Shown piece after piece: positions 40,775 through 51,553 of a stretch of 64,000 nt of DNA. The notes under the pieces are model-generated. The model was not told the origin of the DNA, searched no databases, and saw only the letters and a program-made list of their open reading frames with translations. Origin of the DNA: an uncultured Bacteroidota bacterium (GTDB lineage: Bacteria; Bacteroidota; Bacteroidia; Flavobacteriales; Flavobacteriaceae); NCBI GenBank assembly GCA_903842575.1, contig CAIMMM010000006.1:137456-201455 (forward strand), read 5' to 3'. The translations under genes and the position numbers were made by a program. Each line of letters begins with the position of its first letter. Positions within the stretch are counted from its first letter, which is position 1.

Positions 40775-41620
40775 ATGAGTTTTCAAAACAATATTTTTTA
40801 TAAAAAAGTAAAAGATTATTCAGTTTCAAAAGAAATTTTCGATCTGCACCATAACCCTGAATTTGATTTACTGTTAACCTATCCAAAACCAAGTATAGAA
40901 AAATTATCAAGTTATTACGAGAGTGATGATTATATCTCACACACAGATGGTAAACGATCTTTGTTCGAAAAACTGTATCATTTTATTAAAAGCATAGCTT
41001 TAAAAAACAAATTAAAATTAATTAATTCTCAATCTCAAAAAGGAAATCTTTTAGATATTGGAGCCGGAACAGGAGACTTTTTACTTGTTGCAAAAAAAGA
41101 CGGATGGCAAATCACAGGTATTGAACCAGGAGAAAAACCTAGAGCTATTGCCATTCAAAAAGGTGTTTCTTTTGTAAATGATTTAGCGGATTTAGACGAC
41201 AGTTCTTTTGATATAATTACTATGTGGCATGTTTTAGAGCATGTGCCGGATTTGGAATTTCAAATTAAAGAACTAAAAAGGTTAATAAAACCAGAAGGAA
41301 CTATTATAATTGCTGTTCCAAATTTCAAATCATTTGACGCAAATTATTATGGAAAATTTTGGGCCGCTTTTGATGTCCCAAGGCATTTATGGCATTTTTC
41401 GAAAACAGCCATTGAAAAACTTTTTGCAGTCGAAAAATTAAAATTAGTAAAAGTTCTTCCAATGAAATTTGACAGCTTTTATGTAAGTCTATTATCTGAA
41501 AAATATAAAAACGGAGAAATGAATTTCCTAAATGCATTTTGGATAGGATGGAAGTCAAATCGATACGGAAAACAAAATATCGAATATTCATCCCATATTT
41601 ACGTGATAAAAAAAGAGTAA
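40775..41620 (+). CDS. Class I SAM-dependent methyltransferase
   Basis: LLDIGAGTGDFLLVAKKDGWQITGIEPGEK...WHVLEHVPDLEF. Confidence 0.92.
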   Translation: MSFQNNIFYKKVKDYSVSKEIFDLHHNPEFDLLLTYPKPSIEKLSSYYESDDYISHTDGKRSLFEKLYHFIKSIALKNKLKLINSQSQKGNLLDIGAGTGDFLLVAKKDGWQITGIEPGEKPRAIAIQKGVSFVNDLADLDDSSFDIITMWHVLEHVPDLEFQIKELKRLIKPEGTIIIAVPNFKSFDANYYGKFWAAFDVPRHLWHFSKTAIEKLFAVEKLKLVKVLPMKFDSFYVSLLSEKYKNGEMNFLNAFWIGWKSNRYGKQNIEYSSHIYVIKKE

Positions 41621-41786
41621 ACGCAATATTATAGCCCCTGCTTTAAAATTTAAGGATGAGGCGAATCAATCGCCGTTTAAAATATATAGGTTGCTTAAAA
41701 CGCTTTATTTCAAGTCAAAATCCATAACATTTCTTTATCTCAAACAAAAAATCCATAACTAATTCTTATTATATTAAAAATTCATG

Positions 41787-41828
41787 ATAAACTACATTTT
41801 CTTCCTCTTTAAGAATAATGTAGTTTAT
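41787..41828. terminator. Inverted repeat upstream of OmpH-like gene (terminator or attenuator-like)
   Basis: ataaactacatt ...18 nt... aatgtagtttat, followed by T-rich sequence. Confidence 0.55.
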
Positions 41829-41868
41829 TTTTATACTTTTGAAAAAACTTAATAAAAAACAATAAATA

Positions 41869-42432
41869 ATGAAAAAATCTTTTATCCTTTTTGCCTTTGC
41901 TCTTTCAATAATTGCATGTAATAAAGTTTCTGATCCAAAAGAAACTAAAACAGCTTATGTGGACACTTCAAAATTACTTGAAGAATCAACACAAGCAAAA
42001 GACATCGAAGCAAAATATAAAGATAAATCTAAAGTAATGGGAGGTCAACTCGATGCAGAAGTAACTCGATTTAAGTCAGAAGCTGCAGATTTTAAGAAAA
42101 ACGCAGCGGCAAATGGTCAAGCATGGGCGCAACAAAAAGGTTCTGAATTACAACAAAGAGAGCAACAATTGAATTATGCTCAACAAGCAATGTTGCAACA
42201 ATTACAGCAAGAAAGTGGCGTTGAAATGGATACACTAGTAAAAACTTATAAGAAAATCATAAAAGAGTATGGTAAAGAAAAAGGATATGATTATATCTAT
42301 GGGACAGGAGAAGCAGCGTCAATATTATATGCTAAAGATTCATATGACATTACAAAAGAAGTCATCAAACTTGTAAATGACAAATACAAATCGGAGGGTA
42401 AAAAAGAAGAAGCTACAGAAGCTAAAAAATAA
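41869..42432 (+). CDS. OmpH/Skp-like periplasmic chaperone lipoprotein
   Basis: Lipobox IIAC, helical coiled coil, TAYVDTSKLLEEST...YDYIYGTGEAASILYAKDSYDITKEVIKLVNDKY. Confidence 0.82.
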   Translation: MKKSFILFAFALSIIACNKVSDPKETKTAYVDTSKLLEESTQAKDIEAKYKDKSKVMGGQLDAEVTRFKSEAADFKKNAAANGQAWAQQKGSELQQREQQLNYAQQAMLQQLQQESGVEMDTLVKTYKKIIKEYGKEKGYDYIYGTGEAASILYAKDSYDITKEVIKLVNDKYKSEGKKEEATEAKK

Positions 42433-42457
42433 AAGCCTAAATTATTTAATTTCAAAG

Positions 42458-42486
42458 AACGTCTTCGATTGAAGGCGTTTTTTTGT
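42458..42486 (+). terminator. Intrinsic terminator after OmpH-like gene
   Basis: aacgtcttc-gatt-gaaggcgtt then T run. Confidence 0.8.
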
Positions 42487-42537
42487 TGAATCTTGACATA
42501 CAATATTTTATCTTTGCTTTTCCTTAATTTAAAAGCC

Positions 42538-44802
42538 ATGGAATTCGTATCTGCAGAAGCAAACTATGTGTTGCAATTTATCAATCAAACCAACCGTTCC
42601 ATATTCTTAACTGGAAAAGCCGGAACCGGAAAAACTACACTTCTTAAAGAGATTATTAAATCTACCCACAAAAACTGTGTAGTAGTTGCTCCTACTGGAA
42701 TTGCTGCGCTAAATGCAGGAGGAGTTACCATTCATTCGATGTTTCAATTGCCTTTTGGCGGTTTCATCCCCGATAATTCCGCGCCGCAGTTTTCTGATAC
42801 TTCCAAGTTTGAAACCAAAGCCACTTTGCGAAGACATTTTAGAATGAGTGGATTAAAGAAAGCGGTTATTCAAAATATGGAATTACTAATCATTGACGAA
42901 GTAAGTATGTTGCGTTCCGATTTGATGGATGCTATCGATTTTATGTTGCAATCTGTTCGAAAAAAAAGTCAGGTTTTTGGCGGGGTGCAAGTGCTTTTTA
43001 TTGGCGATTTATTGCAATTGCCGCCGGTAATCCGAGACGAGGAATGGCGAACATTGCGTAATTATTACAAAGGAAAATTCTTTTTTCATTCGCACGTAAT
43101 TCAACAAAATCCACCACTTTATATAGAATTATCTAAAATTTTTCGCCAGACCGATGAACAGTTTATTTCCATTTTAAACAATTTGAGAAACAATCAAATA
43201 GCACAAAGCGATATTCAAATGCTCAACCAATTTGTGCAACCCCATTTTGATTTGAAAGCCAACAAAGGGTATATCACTTTGACAACCCATAATGCAAAAG
43301 CAGATGCTATCAACTCACAATCTTTGATTGATTTAGAAGGTAAAACCAAAGCATACAAAGCTTTAATTGTAGATGATTTCCCGGAAAAAATTTATCCGTT
43401 GGAAGAAAAATTAGAATTAAAAATTGGCGCACAAGTGATGTTTATCAAAAACGATTTGTCCTTTGATAAAAATTATTTCAATGGGAAAATGGGGGTAATC
43501 AAATCCCTTTCTGAAGCAGAAATTATGGTTCACTTCCCCGAAGAGAATAAAACCATCGAAGTGGAACGCTATGAATGGCAAAACATTCGGTATTATGTGG
43601 ATGAAAACACCAAAGAAATTAGCGAAGAAGTTTTGGGAACGTTCACGCATTATCCGATAAAATTGGCTTGGGCCATTACCGTTCATAAAAGTCAGGGATT
43701 GACTTTTGACAAAGCCGCACTCGATGTTTCGCAAGTTTTTCTTCCTGGTCAAGCCTATGTGGCACTTTCGAGATTGCGGTCATTAAATGGCTTGGTTTTG
43801 CTTTCTCCATTGCAAATGAATGGCATTTCCAATGATCAAGATGTCATGGATTATGCTGAAAATAAAGCTAACGAAGCGCTTTTAGAAAACACGTTGAAGC
43901 TAGAAACCAAAATTTTTATTCATAACTATTTGAATTCCAGTTTTGATTGGACTGATTTGGCTCAGGAATGGCGCAACCATCAATTTAGTTACACTGAAAA
44001 TTCGGAAATATCGGCCAAATCAAAACATGCTGTTTGGGCAAAAAATCAAACAGAAGCTATCGAAAATCTTTTAGAACCTTCAAGAAAATTCACCGCACAA
44101 TTGAACAACCTTTTCAAACAAGATGAGGTGGATTTAAAGTTTGTTTTTGAAAGGATTCAAGCGGCCTATTTTTATTTTTTACAACCTTTAGATAACTTGG
44201 TTTATGAAATCCTTTGGAAATTAGAAGAAGTAATTCGAATTAAAAAAGTCAAAGCGTTTCACGATGAATTAGTGGCGTTAGAAACCTTACAAATCAAAGC
44301 CGTTTTACGACTAATGAAAGCCAAACTATTAATAGAAACTGTAGTAAAAGGAGAAACAATTTCTAAAGAAAAATTAACTTCCGAAGAAATCAAATATTAC
44401 AAAATCAGAAAAACCGAAACTATTCGGGAGGAATTTAAAAATGTAAACGTCACTTTGATAGAAGATGAAGTTGATTTAGAACGCTACGCCCAAAAGAATA
44501 AAACCAATAAAGAACCAAAGAAAACAACCGTTCAAGAAACTTATGAATTATGGTTTCAGCGAAATTCCATCAAAGAAATTGCTGCAATTAGAAAGCTTAC
44601 AACTCAAACCATCAGTAGTCATATTGCTAAACTAATAGAAACAGAAACCATCTCAATTACAGATGTATTCCCAGAGAAAAAAATACTAGAATTAACAAAA
44701 GCATTTAAAGGATACAACGAAGAAAGCCTCAACGGATTGAAAGAGCAAGTAGGAAATAAATTTACCTGGGATGAATTAAAAATGTTTAAGGCGAGTTTGT
44801 AA
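42538..44802 (+). CDS. PIF1-like helicase (AAA) with C-terminal helix-turn-helix domain
   Basis: IFLTGKAGTGKTTLL, LIIDEVSMLRSDLMDAID, AWAITVHKSQGLTFDKAALD; HTH NSIKEIAAIRKLTTQTISSHIAKL; start adjusted. Confidence 0.92.
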   Translation: MEFVSAEANYVLQFINQTNRSIFLTGKAGTGKTTLLKEIIKSTHKNCVVVAPTGIAALNAGGVTIHSMFQLPFGGFIPDNSAPQFSDTSKFETKATLRRHFRMSGLKKAVIQNMELLIIDEVSMLRSDLMDAIDFMLQSVRKKSQVFGGVQVLFIGDLLQLPPVIRDEEWRTLRNYYKGKFFFHSHVIQQNPPLYIELSKIFRQTDEQFISILNNLRNNQIAQSDIQMLNQFVQPHFDLKANKGYITLTTHNAKADAINSQSLIDLEGKTKAYKALIVDDFPEKIYPLEEKLELKIGAQVMFIKNDLSFDKNYFNGKMGVIKSLSEAEIMVHFPEENKTIEVERYEWQNIRYYVDENTKEISEEVLGTFTHYPIKLAWAITVHKSQGLTFDKAALDVSQVFLPGQAYVALSRLRSLNGLVLLSPLQMNGISNDQDVMDYAENKANEALLENTLKLETKIFIHNYLNSSFDWTDLAQEWRNHQFSYTENSEISAKSKHAVWAKNQTEAIENLLEPSRKFTAQLNNLFKQDEVDLKFVFERIQAAYFYFLQPLDNLVYEILWKLEEVIRIKKVKAFHDELVALETLQIKAVLRLMKAKLLIETVVKGETISKEKLTSEEIKYYKIRKTETIREEFKNVNVTLIEDEVDLERYAQKNKTNKEPKKTTVQETYELWFQRNSIKEIAAIRKLTTQTISSHIAKLIETETISITDVFPEKKILELTKAFKGYNEESLNGLKEQVGNKFTWDELKMFKASL

Positions 44803-45186
44803 TTAACTCAACCAAAAAACAGCTAAAATGGCAGGAATATAATATATAGCTATCGTTCTTGCCCCGTCATAATCTCTTGCTAAACGTTGTCCTAGCAACA
44901 TATAAAGTAATGCAATACAAGAAAAAATGGCCCCATAAAACCCAAAAGTCCTTCCGCCATTTATAAAAAGTTCCATACAACCTGCCAAACTTAAAATCCC
45001 AGCAACAAGTTCTAATACCAACAGGATAAATAAGGCTAGAGGAAAAGTATTTTTCAAAACAGATTTTTCAAAATGTTCTTTCATCCAAGCTATTGTTACA
45101 TCCCAACTAAAAACTTTCTCATAGGCCGATTGCACAAAAGTAACGGCAAGGAAGAGCAATACTAATACAGAAGCTGAATTGTTCAT
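44803..45186 (-). CDS. DoxX-like membrane protein
   Basis: 127 aa four-TM protein. Confidence 0.6.
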   Translation of the reverse strand: MNNSASVLVLLFLAVTFVQSAYEKVFSWDVTIAWMKEHFEKSVLKNTFPLALFILLVLELVAGILSLAGCMELFINGGRTFGFYGAIFSCIALLYMLLGQRLARDYDGARTIAIYYIPAILAVFWLS

Positions 45187-45191
45187 AACAC

Positions 45192-46340
45192 TTATTTTTT
45201 ATGGATTAAACGGGTCAGTTTTATGGATAAATCGGTTAATATAATTTTGGCATTTCCGTTGCGTTCTATATGGTAAATAGCATCTGAAAGTTCGCTAAAA
45301 ATTGCGTTAATATTGTTTCCATTTACAAATGGAGCAAAGTTTTCAAGTTTAAATTTATCTACTTTCGTCTCTATGTAAACCAATTTCTCTGTTTGATAAT
45401 TTAACAACAATGCCTGGCGAAACATATCAATGCAATAATTTAAAAATTTCTTTTGCGCTTCTCTCCCCAGGCCAGAAATTTCTTCACTCCAAGAAATGAG
45501 GTCTAAAATAGCGGTGGCATTTCCTTTAGCACGAAAAGCAGCCCGAACCCAATCTACAAACCATTTCTCAAAGGGAAAATCTTCACTGTCTTCATGTAAT
45601 AAATGCAAGGCTTTGTTATAATTTCCCTGAGCTTGATGTGCAATTATTGTAGCTGTTTTAACAGCAACATTTAAGCGCGAAACCAACGCTTCCGCGATAA
45701 TGTTTTCTGGTAATGCACCAAAATGCATCACTTGACATCTGGAGCGGATGGTTTGAATAATGTCTTCTTCGTTTTCGGAAATGAGAATAAAAAGTGTCTT
45801 TTCGGGAGGCTCTTCAAGCAGTTTTAATAATTTATTGGATGCTGCAATATTCATTTTGTCGGCCATCCAAACAATCATAATTTTATAACCACCTTCATAG
45901 GATTTCAATGCCAATGATTTTAAAATGTCTTGAGCATCGTCTACCCGAATTTCGCCTTGTTTGTTTTGAACCCCCAAATGAGTGTACCAATCAAACAAGC
46001 TTCCATAGGGATTCAGAGATATAAATTCTCTCCAATCGCCAATAAAATCTAAGCTTTTAGGCTTAGTTTTTACATCTTCATTGGTAACATTTGGATATAC
46101 AAAATGCAAATCGGGATGGGAAAGCGATTTAAATTTTAAATTACAAGAATCATTTCCACCGCTATTTTCATTGTCCAAATTATTACACAAAACAAATTGT
46201 GAATAAGCAATCGCCATAGCCAAAGCGCCACTACCTTCAGGACCAATGAACAATTGCGCATGTGGAATTCTTCCCAACAAAGCACTCGTAGTTAAATGGT
46301 TTTTAATGTACTCTTGACCTAAGATATCTGAAAATTGCAT
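45192..46340 (-). CDS. holB: DNA polymerase III subunit delta'
   Basis: MQFSDILGQEYIKNHLTTSALLGRIPHAQLFIGPEGSG...NKLLKLLEEPPEKTLFILISE; start adjusted. Confidence 0.9.
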   Translation of the reverse strand: MQFSDILGQEYIKNHLTTSALLGRIPHAQLFIGPEGSGALAMAIAYSQFVLCNNLDNENSGGNDSCNLKFKSLSHPDLHFVYPNVTNEDVKTKPKSLDFIGDWREFISLNPYGSLFDWYTHLGVQNKQGEIRVDDAQDILKSLALKSYEGGYKIMIVWMADKMNIAASNKLLKLLEEPPEKTLFILISENEEDIIQTIRSRCQVMHFGALPENIIAEALVSRLNVAVKTATIIAHQAQGNYNKALHLLHEDSEDFPFEKWFVDWVRAAFRAKGNATAILDLISWSEEISGLGREAQKKFLNYCIDMFRQALLLNYQTEKLVYIETKVDKFKLENFAPFVNGNNINAIFSELSDAIYHIERNGNAKIILTDLSIKLTRLIHKK

Positions 46341-46514
46341 AGCGCAAATATAGCAGATTCTTTTACAGTATAAAAATGATAAATACAATTTATAAGCAGT
46401 AATAAAATCGAACAAAATAGTGTAATATCCTGAATTTTAATATATTGAAATTTTTAAACCCCATGCATTTCATCGATTAAAGCACAAAAAACACCGCCCA
46501 AATTAAAATTTCAT

Positions 46515-46522
46515 TATATTTG
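46515..46522 (+). promoter_or_regulatory. Bacteroidota -7 element upstream of pgk
   Basis: tatatttg (TAnnTTTG). Confidence 0.5.
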
Positions 46523-46550
46523 CAGGGTGTTCAACCTAGAAAAACAGTAC

Positions 46551-47738
46551 ATGAAAACGCTTCAAGATTTTAATTTTAATAATAAAAAGGCAATAATCAG
46601 AGTTGACTTCAATGTGCCATTGGATGAACATTATAAAGTTACTGATGACACTAGAATTACTTGTGCAAAGCCTACTATTGCTAAGATTCTTGCTGATGGC
46701 GGAAGTGTAATTTTGATGTCACATCTAGGAAGGCCAAAAGGGAAAGAAGATAAATATTCGCTGAAACATATACTGGCAAAAACATCAGAAGCACTTGGAG
46801 TAAACGTAAAATTTGCATCCGATTGCAGGGGTGAAAAGGCCCAAAAAGCGGCCAAAGAGCTGAACCCTGGTGAAGTTTTATTACTTGAAAACCTTAGATT
46901 TTACCAAGAAGAGGAAGCCGGCGATGTAAATTTTGCAAAAGAATTAGCTTCCCTTGGCGATATTTATGTGAATGATGCTTTTGGAACAGCACACCGTGCC
47001 CATGCCTCTACAACGATTATTGCTCAATTTTTCCCAAACAATAAATGCTTCGGAATGCTTTTAGCAAAAGAAATTGATAGTTTAAATCGTGTTTTGAATA
47101 ATTCGGTAAAACCCGTAACAGCAATTCTTGGAGGATCTAAAGTTTCTTCAAAAATTACGGTTATAAAAAATATTTTAGACAAAGTTGATCACATGATTAT
47201 TGGTGGCGGAATGACATTTACTTTTATTAAAGCATTAGGAGGTAAAATCGGGAATTCAATTTGTGAAGATGATAAACTAGAATTGGCTTTAGAGATTTTG
47301 CATTTGGCAAAACAGAAAAATGTTCAAATTCATATTCCTATAGATGTTGTGGCCGCCGATGCTTTTTCGAATGATGCCAACACAAAAATTATGGATGTCC
47401 GCGAAATTCCAGACGGCTGGCAAGGCTTAGACGCTGGGCCAAAATCATTAGAAAATTTCAAACAAGTAATTTTAGACTCTAAAACAATACTTTGGAATGG
47501 GCCGTTGGGCGTTTTTGAAATGCCAACATTTGCCAATGGGACAATACAATTGGGGAATTATATAGCCGAATCAACCGCCAATGGTGCGTTTTCGCTAGTA
47601 GGCGGCGGAGATTCTGTAGCCGCTGTAAAACAATTTGGGCTTGAAGATAAAATGAGTTATGTTTCCACTGGCGGCGGCGCTATGTTAGAAATGTTAGAAG
47701 GAAAGATTTTACCCGGAATAGCAGCCATTTTAAATTAA
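46551..47738 (+). CDS. pgk: Phosphoglycerate kinase
   Basis: [42 protein letters not shown]; start adjusted. Confidence 0.97.
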   Translation: MKTLQDFNFNNKKAIIRVDFNVPLDEHYKVTDDTRITCAKPTIAKILADGGSVILMSHLGRPKGKEDKYSLKHILAKTSEALGVNVKFASDCRGEKAQKAAKELNPGEVLLLENLRFYQEEEAGDVNFAKELASLGDIYVNDAFGTAHRAHASTTIIAQFFPNNKCFGMLLAKEIDSLNRVLNNSVKPVTAILGGSKVSSKITVIKNILDKVDHMIIGGGMTFTFIKALGGKIGNSICEDDKLELALEILHLAKQKNVQIHIPIDVVAADAFSNDANTKIMDVREIPDGWQGLDAGPKSLENFKQVILDSKTILWNGPLGVFEMPTFANGTIQLGNYIAESTANGAFSLVGGGDSVAAVKQFGLEDKMSYVSTGGGAMLEMLEGKILPGIAAILN

Positions 47739-47834
47739 CAAATAGTTTAACAATAAATAAACAAATATATTCGTTATTAGGTTTTAAGTTTGCAAACTTA
47801 ATTATTTGAATAATACCACTTTAAACAAAACAGT

Positions 47835-50087
47835 ATGAATTTAAAAAAATTAGCCACAATAGCGTTACTTTCTTTTGGTTCGGTAATCTTTGCTCAGGAT
47901 AACCTAAACATAGCACCTTTTACGAAAAACCAAACGAATAAGCAAGTGTTGGATTCTGTAAAAGCAACCTTTGTTTATGACAATATTGCGTCATGTATTG
48001 ATAGTTTGTGGATGAAAGAATTGGCCGGTTTAGATTTGTATGAGGAATTAACTCTTGATATAAAAAACATCGATATCGATGAAAAAGTGGATTACGAATT
48101 GCCAACCGAACTTTTAAAAGAAAGATTAAAAAAAATGGATGAAAAATCTCCATTTAATATAGAATACAACGTTGGATTAGAAAATGTAATTAAATCATTT
48201 TTAAAGTATCGCAAGAAATCCTTTGAAAGATTGATGGGCGTTTCTCAATTCTATTTTCCATTATTTGAAGAAGCATTAGCCACTCAAAATATCCCTTTAG
48301 AAATTAAATATTTGGCGGTTGTTGAATCGGCTTTAAATCCAAGAGCGGTTTCAAGAGTTGGCGCTACAGGATTGTGGCAGTTTATGTATCAAACGGGTAA
48401 GCAGTACAATCTTGAAATCAATTCGTATATTGATGAAAGAAGCGATCCTTTGAAAGCAAGTCAGGCGGCAACACAGTATATGAGTAACATGTACAAGATT
48501 TTTGGCGATTGGGATTTGGTTTTAGCATCCTATAATTCAGGCCCTGGGAATGTAGCAAAAGCGATTAGACGCTCAGGAGGAAAACAAAATTATTGGAATA
48601 TTAGAAAAAATCTTCCAAAGGAAACGCAAGGTTATTTACCTGCTTTCTTGGCTACAATGTACATTTTCGAATATCACAAAGAACATGGAATAAAACCAAA
48701 CAGACCTATTGCAAATAATTTTGCTACAGATACAATTTTGATAAAAAAGGCCATGACGTTTACTCAAATTTCAAAGTTATTGGATGTTCCTATTGCAGAG
48801 TTACAGTTTTTAAATCCGTCTTATAAAAGAGAAGAAATTCCAGTTATCACGGGACAAAATAATTTTTTAAGGTTACCTCTCGATAAAATAGCAATGTTTA
48901 CTTCTAATGAAGATAAAATTTATGCTTATGTGCAATACGAATCGAGCCAAAGAGAAAGGCCTTATGAAAGCAGACTGGCATCAAGAGATTCATCGGATGT
49001 TGCAGGCGATAGAATCGTTACAAGAATAAAATACCATAAAGTGAGACGCGGAGATAGTTTGGGTGAGATATCGGATAAATATGGTATAACTATGTCAGAA
49101 TTGAAAAAGTGGAATCATTTGCGAAGTAGTAAAGCGCCATTAGGCAGAAAATTAAAAATAATCACCTCAGAAAGTGTAGCTTATTCTCCTAGAAAAGAAC
49201 CAAAATCTGACACCATTTCAGCACCAGCAACAAACCAAATTGTAGTTGCTGAAAGCAAGGTAATTAAACAATATAAAGAAGAAAAAGTGGTTTCTTATAA
49301 AGATGTTGTGAAATTTCATAAAGTGAAAAGAGGAGACAATCTTGGAGAAATATCTAATAAATATGACGTTGCAGTTTCCGATGTAAAAAAATGGAACAAT
49401 TTAAAAGGAAGTAATATCCCTGTTGGAAAAAGTTTGAAAATCATTAAAAACGAAAGAGTTGTTTCTTTAGTTAAAAAAGAAATTAAACCGGAAAATAGTA
49501 TTGCGGTTAATGATTCAAAGGAAATTCCAGAAAAATCAAGTGATTTTTATGAAGTTCAAAAAGGGGATAATTTATTTACCATTGCTAAAAAATTCAATGT
49601 TAGTTTTGAAGATTTAAAAAAATGGAATAATCTTGATACCACAAATCTTCAACAAGGGTCAAAATTGAGTTTAGCAAAGACCAACGAAGTTGAAACAGAA
49701 CTTGTCTATAAATCAGAAACAAAATCTATTGAATACACGGTAGAAAAAGGAGATAATCTATCTCTTATTGCTAAAAAATATGATGTGGCCATTTCGGATT
49801 TGAAAGATTGGAATCATGTAGATGACAATTCAATTCAAACGGGAATGAAATTAATTGTTTCTAAAAGATTAATTGTTACAACGGATATTAAACCAAAAAC
49901 GACCAAAAAAGAGATTATTGCTGAAGTAGAAAAACAGGACGCCAGTTTATACCAAGTTAAGAAGGGCGATTCATTATTTAGCATAGCAAAAAAATCAGGC
50001 GTTACGGTTTCCGATATTAAAAAATGGAATCAAAACATTAAAGTCGAAAGTTTAAAACCGGGGATGAAATTAAAAATTAACGGATAA
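47835..50087 (+). CDS. Lytic transglycosylase (MltD-like) with five C-terminal LysM repeats
   Basis: AVVESALNPRAVSRVGATGLWQFMYQTGKQYNL...YNSGPGNVAKAIRRSG; five [V]xxGDxLxxIxxK repeats. Confidence 0.92.
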   Translation: MNLKKLATIALLSFGSVIFAQDNLNIAPFTKNQTNKQVLDSVKATFVYDNIASCIDSLWMKELAGLDLYEELTLDIKNIDIDEKVDYELPTELLKERLKKMDEKSPFNIEYNVGLENVIKSFLKYRKKSFERLMGVSQFYFPLFEEALATQNIPLEIKYLAVVESALNPRAVSRVGATGLWQFMYQTGKQYNLEINSYIDERSDPLKASQAATQYMSNMYKIFGDWDLVLASYNSGPGNVAKAIRRSGGKQNYWNIRKNLPKETQGYLPAFLATMYIFEYHKEHGIKPNRPIANNFATDTILIKKAMTFTQISKLLDVPIAELQFLNPSYKREEIPVITGQNNFLRLPLDKIAMFTSNEDKIYAYVQYESSQRERPYESRLASRDSSDVAGDRIVTRIKYHKVRRGDSLGEISDKYGITMSELKKWNHLRSSKAPLGRKLKIITSESVAYSPRKEPKSDTISAPATNQIVVAESKVIKQYKEEKVVSYKDVVKFHKVKRGDNLGEISNKYDVAVSDVKKWNNLKGSNIPVGKSLKIIKNERVVSLVKKEIKPENSIAVNDSKEIPEKSSDFYEVQKGDNLFTIAKKFNVSFEDLKKWNNLDTTNLQQGSKLSLAKTNEVETELVYKSETKSIEYTVEKGDNLSLIAKKYDVAISDLKDWNHVDDNSIQTGMKLIVSKRLIVTTDIKPKTTKKEIIAEVEKQDASLYQVKKGDSLFSIAKKSGVTVSDIKKWNQNIKVESLKPGMKLKING

Positions 50088-50126
50088 TTCCGAAAATCTT
50101 ATCTAAATTTGGGTTTTATTTCAATT

Positions 50127-51089
50127 ATGAATAAGACCCTTTTTTTATGCCTTTTTTTTTCTGTCATTTCTTGCCAAAAGCAGGAAGAGAAATTAGCACA
50201 AAAAACTTCGGGAGCAATAAATACAATCGCAGTAATTATTGACGACCAGCTGTGGAATGGCGAAATGGGAGATAGTATTCGAAATAAATTTGCTTCTCCT
50301 GTTTTGGGATTGCCACAAGAGGAACCGCTTTTTAGTATTAATCAATATCCTGTAAAATTATTTGAAGGATTTTCAACGGATAGTCGCAATATTATTATTG
50401 TAAAAAAAGGGGGTAAATCAAATTTTGAAATCAAAGAAAATGAATATGCAACGCCACAAAATGCAATTCATATTTCAGGAAAGTCAACTACAGAAATCAT
50501 TGATATTTTAGAAAAAAATAAGATTACGATTATTAATAAAATGAGAACAACAGAAATTATTGAGAATCAAAGAATAAATAAGGATTCATTATTGAACCCC
50601 AAAAAAATAAAGGATAAATTTAATATTACCATTGATGTTCCTTCAAAATACAATTTTGTTATGCGAAGAAAGAATTTCATTTGGATTAAGAAAGAAATTA
50701 CAAGTGGAAATACTAGCATTTTGATATATCAATTACCTTTAAGCGCTATTCCTAAATACAACGAAGTGAATAGTATAATAAAAAAAAGAGATTCGATAGG
50801 GAAGCTGTATATTCACGGTACAGAAACCCACAGCAATATGATTACAGAGGCTGCTTATTCGCCCTATTTTTCAATGACTAATTTAGAAGGGAAAAGAGCA
50901 TATGAAACAAAAGGAACTTGGGAAATGAATAATGATTTTATGTCTGGACCCTTTATTAATTACGCAATAATTGATAAAAAAAATAATAGAATTTTGGTGC
51001 TAGAAGGATTTTGTTATGCACCATCAAAAGGGAAAAGAGATTTAATGTTTGAATTGGAATCCATTATCAAGTCTATAAAATTTCTATAA
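50127..51089 (+). CDS. DUF4837-like lipoprotein
   Basis: Lipobox VISC; IAVIIDDQLWNGEMGDSIRNKFASPVLGLPQEEPLFSINQ. Confidence 0.8.
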   Translation: MNKTLFLCLFFSVISCQKQEEKLAQKTSGAINTIAVIIDDQLWNGEMGDSIRNKFASPVLGLPQEEPLFSINQYPVKLFEGFSTDSRNIIIVKKGGKSNFEIKENEYATPQNAIHISGKSTTEIIDILEKNKITIINKMRTTEIIENQRINKDSLLNPKKIKDKFNITIDVPSKYNFVMRRKNFIWIKKEITSGNTSILIYQLPLSAIPKYNEVNSIIKKRDSIGKLYIHGTETHSNMITEAAYSPYFSMTNLEGKRAYETKGTWEMNNDFMSGPFINYAIIDKKNNRILVLEGFCYAPSKGKRDLMFELESIIKSIKFL

Positions 51090-51104
51090 ATTAAACAAAC
51101 CAGT

Positions 51105-51551
51105 ATGTTACTAAAATGGAGAATAAAGCGATTTGAAGCACTATCTCTAAATGAATTATACCAAATACTGCATTTGCGAAGCGAAGTCTTTGTGGTGGAG
51201 CAAAACTGTGTCTATCAAGACATTGATGGCAAAGACCAGAAAGCACTTCATGTTTTTGGCGAAAATAACGGCAAAATTTTAGCCTATGCTAGATTGTTTA
51301 AACCAAAAGATTATTTCGAAAAGGCCTCTATTGGCCGTGTTGTGGTTGACGAAAGCAGAAGAAATAAAAAAATAGGCCATATTTTAATGAAAGAATCCAT
51401 TGAGGGAATTCATAAGCATTTTGGCGAAAGTGAAATAACAATTTCAGCACAATTATATTTAAAAAAATTCTACGAAAGTCATGGGTTTATACAAACAAGC
51501 CAAATGTATTTAGAAGACAATATTCCGCATATTGAAATGAAAAGGGAATAG
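51105..51551 (+). CDS. GNAT family N-acetyltransferase (ElaA-like)
   Basis: LYQILHLRSEVFVVEQNCVYQDIDGKDQKALHV...IGRVVVDESRRNKKIGHILM. Confidence 0.9.
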   Translation: MLLKWRIKRFEALSLNELYQILHLRSEVFVVEQNCVYQDIDGKDQKALHVFGENNGKILAYARLFKPKDYFEKASIGRVVVDESRRNKKIGHILMKESIEGIHKHFGESEITISAQLYLKKFYESHGFIQTSQMYLEDNIPHIEMKRE

Positions 51552-51553
51552 TG

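Noticed and set aside
48078-48163. Short A-rich repeats in the LysM transglycosylase gene as a possible contingency locus
   Set aside because: The codons encode conserved Lys/Glu-rich helices without a clean tandem unit
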